A stretch of DNA of 64,000 nt, taken from assembly GCF_050269735.1 (NCBI RefSeq), contig NZ_JBNNIX010000001.1, forward strand, positions 1,054,001 to 1,118,000, written 5' to 3'. Positions 60,506-64,000 of the stretch are shown piece after piece. The stretch's first letter is position 1. Every line of letters begins with the position of its first letter. This DNA is from Paenisporosarcina sp050269735 (lineage in GTDB: Bacteria > Bacillota > Bacilli > Bacillales_A > Planococcaceae). The notes below the pieces were generated by a model. That model was given only the letters and a program-made list of their open reading frames with translations, was not told the DNA's origin and did no database searches. The position numbers and the translations under genes were made by a program.

Positions 60506-60931
60506 TAATTCTTTTTGCATGGCACGATGAGGGATACCCGCGTCCATAAATTCAGGTGAGGTAATTTGATAAAGGAGTTTTTCATAAAAAGGTACGGCAT
60601 AAGACTGTGCATTTAGTTTAACGGTCGCTAAATTAGCCTCTTTCGCATAACTTTCCATCGTTTCCATCATCAAATTACCTAAATGCTTACCACGATATTG
60701 AGGCAAGATGCAGACACGTTCCACTTTTGCAACACCTGGTTCAGGTTCTCGAATACGACCGGCACCTATCGGCATTTCATCATCATACGCCACGAAATGA
60801 ACAGCAGATTGATCATATTCATCCATTTCTAAATGAATGGGAACATCCTGCTCATCCACAAAAACTTTTTGACGAACAAAGAACGCATCTTCAAGTTCTT
60901 TTGGTGATTCCACTCGTTTGGTCGTAATCAA
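60503..60931 (-). CDS. yjcF: GNAT-family N-acetyltransferase (YjcF-like)
   Basis: A 142-residue acetyltransferase: IGAGRIREPEPGVAKVERVCILPQYRGKHLG contains the acetyl-CoA-binding RxxGxG/A loop, with MNAQSYAVPFYEK-type end (LNAQSYAVPFYEKL). Small-molecule or protein acceptor unknown. TTG start one base after the yjcG stop, so coupled translation. Confidence 0.9.
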   Translation of the reverse strand: MITTKRVESPKELEDAFFVRQKVFVDEQDVPIHLEMDEYDQSAVHFVAYDDEMPIGAGRIREPEPGVAKVERVCILPQYRGKHLGNLMMETMESYAKEANLATVKLNAQSYAVPFYEKLLYQITSPEFMDAGIPHRAMQKEL

Positions 60932-60932
60932 A

Positions 60933-61451
60933 TTAATTTTCAGCCCCAGTCAAACGGAATGTTTCGTAAACCGTCCAAGAGCCATCTTCAAGTTGATAAA
61001 GCAAATGTAAACGATCGATTATTTCTTCGTGATCGACTCCAACCATTTTTAATTGACCATAAATATCGTCATGTTCACCAGACGACATTTTTTGTGCAAT
61101 CGTAATATGTGGGACAAATGCATATTCAGCTTTGCCACCCAATTCTTCGGAATGTAAATCTTCATGAAGCTTAAGCAATTCTTCAGTTGGTTCTACTTTG
61201 AAGTAAATTGCATTCGTAACTGGTGAAAACGAACTAACGCGCGTTGCGTGTAATTTGAGGGGTTTGTGACGTTTAGCTACGTTGCTGATGCTTGTTGAAA
61301 GTTGTTCAATTTCAGTGTCACTTGCTTCAAACACGCCCTTGACCGTCATGTGAGGCGTGATGAGTGCATAATGTGGATCATAACGTTTACGGTATGAGTT
61401 TGCCAAATCTTGTAGTTTTTTAGATGGGAATGCAACGACTCCATATTTCAT
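60933..61451 (-). CDS. yjcG: 2H phosphoesterase (YjcG-like)
   Basis: A 172-residue protein of the 2'-5' RNA ligase/cyclic phosphodiesterase superfamily, with both HxT motifs: PHMTVKG near residue 34 and PHITIAQ near residue 115. Substrate unknown. It is the middle gene of the yjcH-yjcG-yjcF unit conserved in Bacillus. GGAGG lies upstream of the ATG. Confidence 0.92.
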   Translation of the reverse strand: MKYGVVAFPSKKLQDLANSYRKRYDPHYALITPHMTVKGVFEASDTEIEQLSTSISNVAKRHKPLKLHATRVSSFSPVTNAIYFKVEPTEELLKLHEDLHSEELGGKAEYAFVPHITIAQKMSSGEHDDIYGQLKMVGVDHEEIIDRLHLLYQLEDGSWTVYETFRLTGAEN

Positions 61452-61528
61452 CCTAAAAACCTCCTTTATAGTTGAGTATTACATACTTATAGTATAGCAA
61501 ATTTTCTGGATAAGACCTCATTTGACGA

Positions 61529-62251
61529 TTAATGTCCAAAATTCATTTTAATCGCACGCTTTAAATCCGGTTGCCAATGCTTCCAAGTATGGTCTCCTTC
61601 AAATTCGTCATAGAACAACGAAAATCCTTTGTCTTTCATCAATGAATTTAAAACCCGGTTAGGTTCCAGGAAGTTTTCAGTTTCACCATTGGCTAGATTT
61701 ACTACATCCTCGCCCGTACCAATAACATGGTAAACCGAAAATGAATGCGGAGTCCGGACATTTTCAACTTTTGCTAAAACCTCATCATTGACCATCGGGG
61801 AGTGTAAGAGAACTTTTCCGAAAATATTGGGGTATTTCACAGCGGCGAGAAGAGAAACGGTTGCTGCCAATGAGTCGCCAATCAATGCTCGTCCCATCCC
61901 GATTTGATAGGTTGGATAAGTTAGATCTAAATAAGGAACGAGCTCATGTGCAAGAAAACGCAAGTAAGCATCATGTTGCTCACCGGATGGGTGATATTTG
62001 CGACGGCGATCTTCCACGTTTTTGTAAGGGACACCAACAATGATTATATTTTCAATTTCTTTATTTTCGAGTAACTCATCCGCAACACGGGACATTCTTC
62101 CCAATTGGAAGTAATCTTTTCCGTCAGAAGCAATTAAAACTGTATATTTATAAAGTGGTGAATAATTTGCTGGTATATAAATCAGCAGTTGCATATCTTC
62201 TTGTAAGGCGTCACTAAATAGCTTAACGTCTTGAATTGTACCTTTAGACAA
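61529..62251 (-). CDS. yjcH: Esterase-D-type hydrolase (YjcH-like)
   Basis: A 240-residue alpha/beta hydrolase. The nucleophile is in LIGDSLAATVSL, with an early oxyanion region (YTVLIASDGKDYFQLGR) and HTWKHWQPDL at the end. Similar to Fes/EstD-type esterases; a siderophore link is possible but nothing nearby supports it. TTG start 7 nt after GGAGGT. Confidence 0.88.
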   Translation of the reverse strand: MSKGTIQDVKLFSDALQEDMQLLIYIPANYSPLYKYTVLIASDGKDYFQLGRMSRVADELLENKEIENIIIVGVPYKNVEDRRRKYHPSGEQHDAYLRFLAHELVPYLDLTYPTYQIGMGRALIGDSLAATVSLLAAVKYPNIFGKVLLHSPMVNDEVLAKVENVRTPHSFSVYHVIGTGEDVVNLANGETENFLEPNRVLNSLMKDKGFSLFYDEFEGDHTWKHWQPDLKRAIKMNFGH

Positions 62252-62361
62252 CGGATTTACCTCCTCTACATCTTGCTAAAGAAATTGTACCATACTGCAG
62301 TTGGAAGGTATAATTATGAATATTGAAAACAACACGAAACGAATGAAACGGAGATGGCATA

Positions 62362-62946
62362 ATGGATCGAAATGGATTACGCGTACATTCACAACAAGTA
62401 ATTGACGCTACTAAACAGGCTTTGGAACGTCGAGGGGTTTCCATTGAAGAAATCGCAAAAATCGTTTATGAAATGCAAATCGCGTACAATGTGGGTCTTA
62501 CATTGGAACATTGCATCGAGTCAGTTGAAAGTGTATTGAAAAAGAGAGAAATGCAACATGCCATATTAGTAGGCATTGAGCTGGATGAATTGGCCGAAAA
62601 GAAAATGCTTTCAGCGCCATTACAACAAATTGTTGAAGCGGATGAAGGTTTATTTGGTGTAGATGAAACGATTGCGTTGGGCTCTGTATTTACATATGGA
62701 AGTATAGCCGTCACTACATTCGGTCACTTGGACAAGAATAAAATAGGTATTATTAAAAAGCTGGATACAAAAATCGGTGAAGGCGTTCACACGTTTTTGG
62801 ATGATCTAGTAGCGAGTATAGCTGCTTGTGCTTCTTCACGCATTGCACATAGAACTCGTGATTTGGAAGAACATAATGAAACATTTGCCGACATCGAACC
62901 GGAAGAAACAGCTCCAGAAACAAAAATTGAAGGAACAACGACCTGA
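62362..62946 (+). CDS. Soluble PgpA-type phosphatidylglycerophosphatase (YutG-like)
   Basis: A 194-residue protein with the PgpA core (EEIAKIVYEMQIAYNVGLTLEHC; DEGLFGVDETIALGSVFTYGSIA; FGHLDKNKIGIIKKLD). Unlike E. coli PgpA it lacks the long membrane helices, as do YutG-type members in Bacillus. It probably dephosphorylates a lipid or small phosphate substrate. The C-terminal tail is acidic. ATG after CGGAGATGG. Confidence 0.83.
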   Translation: MDRNGLRVHSQQVIDATKQALERRGVSIEEIAKIVYEMQIAYNVGLTLEHCIESVESVLKKREMQHAILVGIELDELAEKKMLSAPLQQIVEADEGLFGVDETIALGSVFTYGSIAVTTFGHLDKNKIGIIKKLDTKIGEGVHTFLDDLVASIAACASSRIAHRTRDLEEHNETFADIEPEETAPETKIEGTTT

Positions 62947-62951
62947 AAATT

Positions 62952-63056
62952 GTGCATTTCCCAATCGGTTTGATAATATACATTACCTTGTTTGTCATCC
63001 AGTTTGAAACACGTGATAAAAAACATGATATGAATAAAGCAATGCCAACCGTTTAA
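62952..63056 (+). CDS. Possible 34-residue membrane miniprotein
   Basis: GTG at 62952 opens 34 codons: a hydrophobic start (HFPIGLIIYITLFVIQF) and a charged tail (ETRDKKHDMNKAMPTV), ending 16 bp before a terminator. CTG 62943 after GAAGGAA is another possible start. No family recognised; it could be chance. Confidence 0.3.
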   Translation: MHFPIGLIIYITLFVIQFETRDKKHDMNKAMPTV

Positions 63057-63072
63057 GATATTATGACTATCA

Positions 63073-63110
63073 ACCGTTGAAGATGAAAAATCATCTTCAA
63101 CGGTCTTTTT
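63073..63110 (+). terminator. Terminator after the PgpA-like unit
   Basis: ACCGTTGAAGATGA and TCATCTTCAACGGT are perfect 14-bp arms around AAAA, then T residues. Confidence 0.95.
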
Positions 63111-63228
63111 GATGAAAACGGAACATTTTAATGTCGTTCTTGCAAAAATGAATATGATTTAATGTCTATGGACAAGCTAATGATGAATAGAATAAATGAA
63201 TCCATTAACATCAACAGGAGGCGTTTAA

Positions 63229-63351
63229 ATGGAAGATCGACTCATTGAAAGCTTAGGACAATATTTCGTGTATCATAAAATTAGAGAACGCTATGGTCTT
63301 ACGTTTGAGCAATTTATTGAGAAGTGGGAACGTGGCGTCTGGAGAGCATAA
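63229..63351 (+). CDS. Small 40-residue protein of unknown function
   Basis: ATG after a perfect AGGAGG; 40 codons (MEDRLIESLGQYFVYHKI...RERYGLTFEQFIEKWERG...), amphipathic and probably helical, no membrane segment. A hairpin with T tail (AAGCGTCATC / GGTGATGCTT, 63367-63398) ends the unit. A full promoter-less view is not possible, but ribosome site plus terminator argue for a real gene. Confidence 0.6.
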   Translation: MEDRLIESLGQYFVYHKIRERYGLTFEQFIEKWERGVWRA

Positions 63352-63366
63352 CGAAAAAGAAGGAAG

Positions 63367-63398
63367 CGTCATCTCGAACAAGGTGATGCTTTTTCTTT
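63367..63398 (+). terminator. Terminator after the 40-residue ORF
   Basis: AAGCGTCATC pairs with GGTGATGCTT (wobble pairs), followed by TTTTCTTTT. Confidence 0.7.
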
Positions 63399-63473
63399 TA
63401 AAATATTAAACATAAACACACACTTAGCATAATATACATAGTGGGGGATAAGAAGATAACACGAAGTAAAGGG

Positions 63474-63502
63474 TTGACTTCTTTTTTTTATTCTTGTAAT
63501 AT
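63474..63502 (+). promoter_or_regulatory. SigA-type promoter of the tusA-dsrE operon
   Basis: TTGACT, a 17-nt spacer and TAATAT; the -10 overlaps the CstR-like palindrome. Confidence 0.85.
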
Positions 63503-63516
63503 ACCCCTATAGGTAT
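63501..63516. promoter_or_regulatory. CstR/CsoR-type operator before tusA
   Basis: ATACCCCTATAGGTAT: ATACC/GGTAT arms around a C-rich centre, as in operators of the CsoR family. It overlaps the -10, the right place for repression. Confidence 0.8.
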
Positions 63517-63553
63517 TAAATTACCTTTCACAATTTAAAGGAGGAATACAATT

Positions 63554-63781
63554 ATGAATGCAGATAAATTTTTGGACGCTAAAGGATTGGCTTGTCCAAT
63601 GCCGATCGTTAAAACTAGAAAATCAATGAAAGAACTGGAAAGTGGGCAAGTACTGGAAATTCATACAACAGACAAAGGTGCTGTCAATGATTTAACAGCT
63701 TGGGCTAAATCAGGTGGCCATGAAATGCTACAACATCTAGAAGAAAATGATGTACTTAAGTTCTGGATTAAAAAAGCGTAA
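63554..63781 (+). CDS. TusA-family sulfur carrier
   Basis: A 75-residue TusA/SirA-like protein. The persulfide-carrying cysteine is Cys14 in GLACPMPIVKTRK; the C-terminal strand DVLKFWIKKA is typical. In CstR-controlled operons such proteins carry sulfane sulfur together with DsrE-type partners and rhodaneses. AAAGGAGG lies before the ATG. Confidence 0.93.
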   Translation: MNADKFLDAKGLACPMPIVKTRKSMKELESGQVLEIHTTDKGAVNDLTAWAKSGGHEMLQHLEENDVLKFWIKKA

Positions 63782-63795
63782 TTTTTTTAACAATA

Positions 63796-63817
63796 AATAT
63801 ACCTATGTAGGTATATT
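63796..63817. promoter_or_regulatory. Second CstR/CsoR-like palindrome between tusA and dsrE
   Basis: Arms AATATACCTA and TAGGTATATT are perfect complements separated by TG. It shares TACC/GGTA with the operator before tusA. Confidence 0.7.
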
Positions 63818-63839
63818 ATAATTTCAAAGGAGAGATAAA

Positions 63840-64000
63840 ATGACTGAACAGAAAAAAACTACCATTGTTTTATTCAGTGGAGATTACGATAAAGTAATGG
63901 CGGCATATATCATTGCAAATGGTGCAGCTGCGTATGATCACGAAGTAACCATTTTCCATACATTCTGGGGTTTGTATGCATTACGTAAAGACGAAAATGT
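63840..64000 (+). CDS. DsrE/DsrF/DrsH-like protein (partial)
   Basis: The first 53 codons are present and run off the window. TTIVLFSGDYDKVMAAYIIA and HEVTIFHTFWGLYALRK match the YrkE-type DsrE family, persulfide-carrying or thiol-regulating partners of TusA. AAAGGAGAG precedes the ATG, 58 bp after tusA. Confidence 0.88.
   Translation, partial: MTEQKKTTIVLFSGDYDKVMAAYIIANGAAAYDHEVTIFHTFWGLYALRKDEN

Noticed and set aside
1..64000. tRNA, rRNA, insertion sequences or prophage genes
   Set aside because: Looked for typical signs (CCA-ended clover-leaf stretches, transposase or integrase proteins, phage modules) and saw none.
62952..64000. The window being a closed circle because both ends carry persulfide genes
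   Set aside because: The right end stops inside a DsrE-like gene and the left begins inside a CstR-like tail; the frames and families do not join.

Overview
The window is low-GC, densely packed bacterial chromosome from an endospore-forming member of the Bacillales, most likely a Planococcaceae relative (Sporosarcina/Paenisporosarcina type; this family-level placement is inference). Supporting evidence: a spoVA cluster, spoVIF, CotZ- and CotO-like coat genes and a YjcZ-type miniprotein; AddAB instead of RecBCD; the spx-mecA-coiA-pepF-yjbH-globin-yjbK-yjbL-relQ-nadK-rluA-prpE-mgtE-fabI-cot-spoVIF-yjcFGH gene order that I know from Bacillus subtilis; and regulatory sites of CtsR, FapR, CodY, T-box and CstR type. 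I see no rRNA, tRNA, insertion sequence, prophage or CRISPR array.

Layout: (1) 1-1225, a persulfide/sulfite module (end of a CstR-like repressor, rhodanese, TauE exporter). (2) 1864-3491, azlCD with a divergent XRE-cupin regulator. (3) 3550-13225, VTT membrane protein, signal peptidase I, addB-addA and a DUF418 membrane protein. (4) 13290-16428, yisK, yisL and a membrane-anchored GH13-like protein that has lost catalytic residues. (5) 16825-21128, CoA-disulfide reductase, DegV and HAD genes on the minus strand, then yitV-yitW. (6) 21462-26290, a ClpB without its N domain under a CtsR site, then fabH (FapR site) and fabF. (7) 26753-41180, two complete oligopeptide ABC importers on either side of T-box-controlled trpS and a DUF3899 gene. 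(8) 41322-53751, a secreted DUF4015 protein, then the Spx/MecA/competence/YjbH proteostasis block and the stringent-response/NAD kinase block. (9) 53851-62251, mgtE, fabI (FapR site), coat genes, the spoVA cluster, yjcZ-spoVIF and yjcFGH. (10) 62362-64000, a PgpA-like gene, two very small ORFs, and a TusA-DsrE persulfide operon with two CstR-like palindromes.

How the genes work together: spx, mecA, yjbH and clpB form a protein-quality and thiol-stress group; fabH, fabF and fabI are the FASII set, two of them with near-consensus FapR operators 31 kb apart; the two ABC systems, pepF and azlCD handle peptide and amino-acid uptake; both ends of the window carry thiol-persulfide genes that a single CstR-type repressor could link.

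The most unusual signal is not a gene. Eight intergenic spaces carry short tandem arrays whose units differ in sequence between loci but are spaced almost always exactly 21 bp apart (4 to 13 units each). Each array starts within about 10-70 bp after an intrinsic terminator of the neighbouring operon. Three of the arrays share a unit (GTTGCAAC) and a conserved downstream flank. These arrays are the best candidate for an undescribed system in this window.
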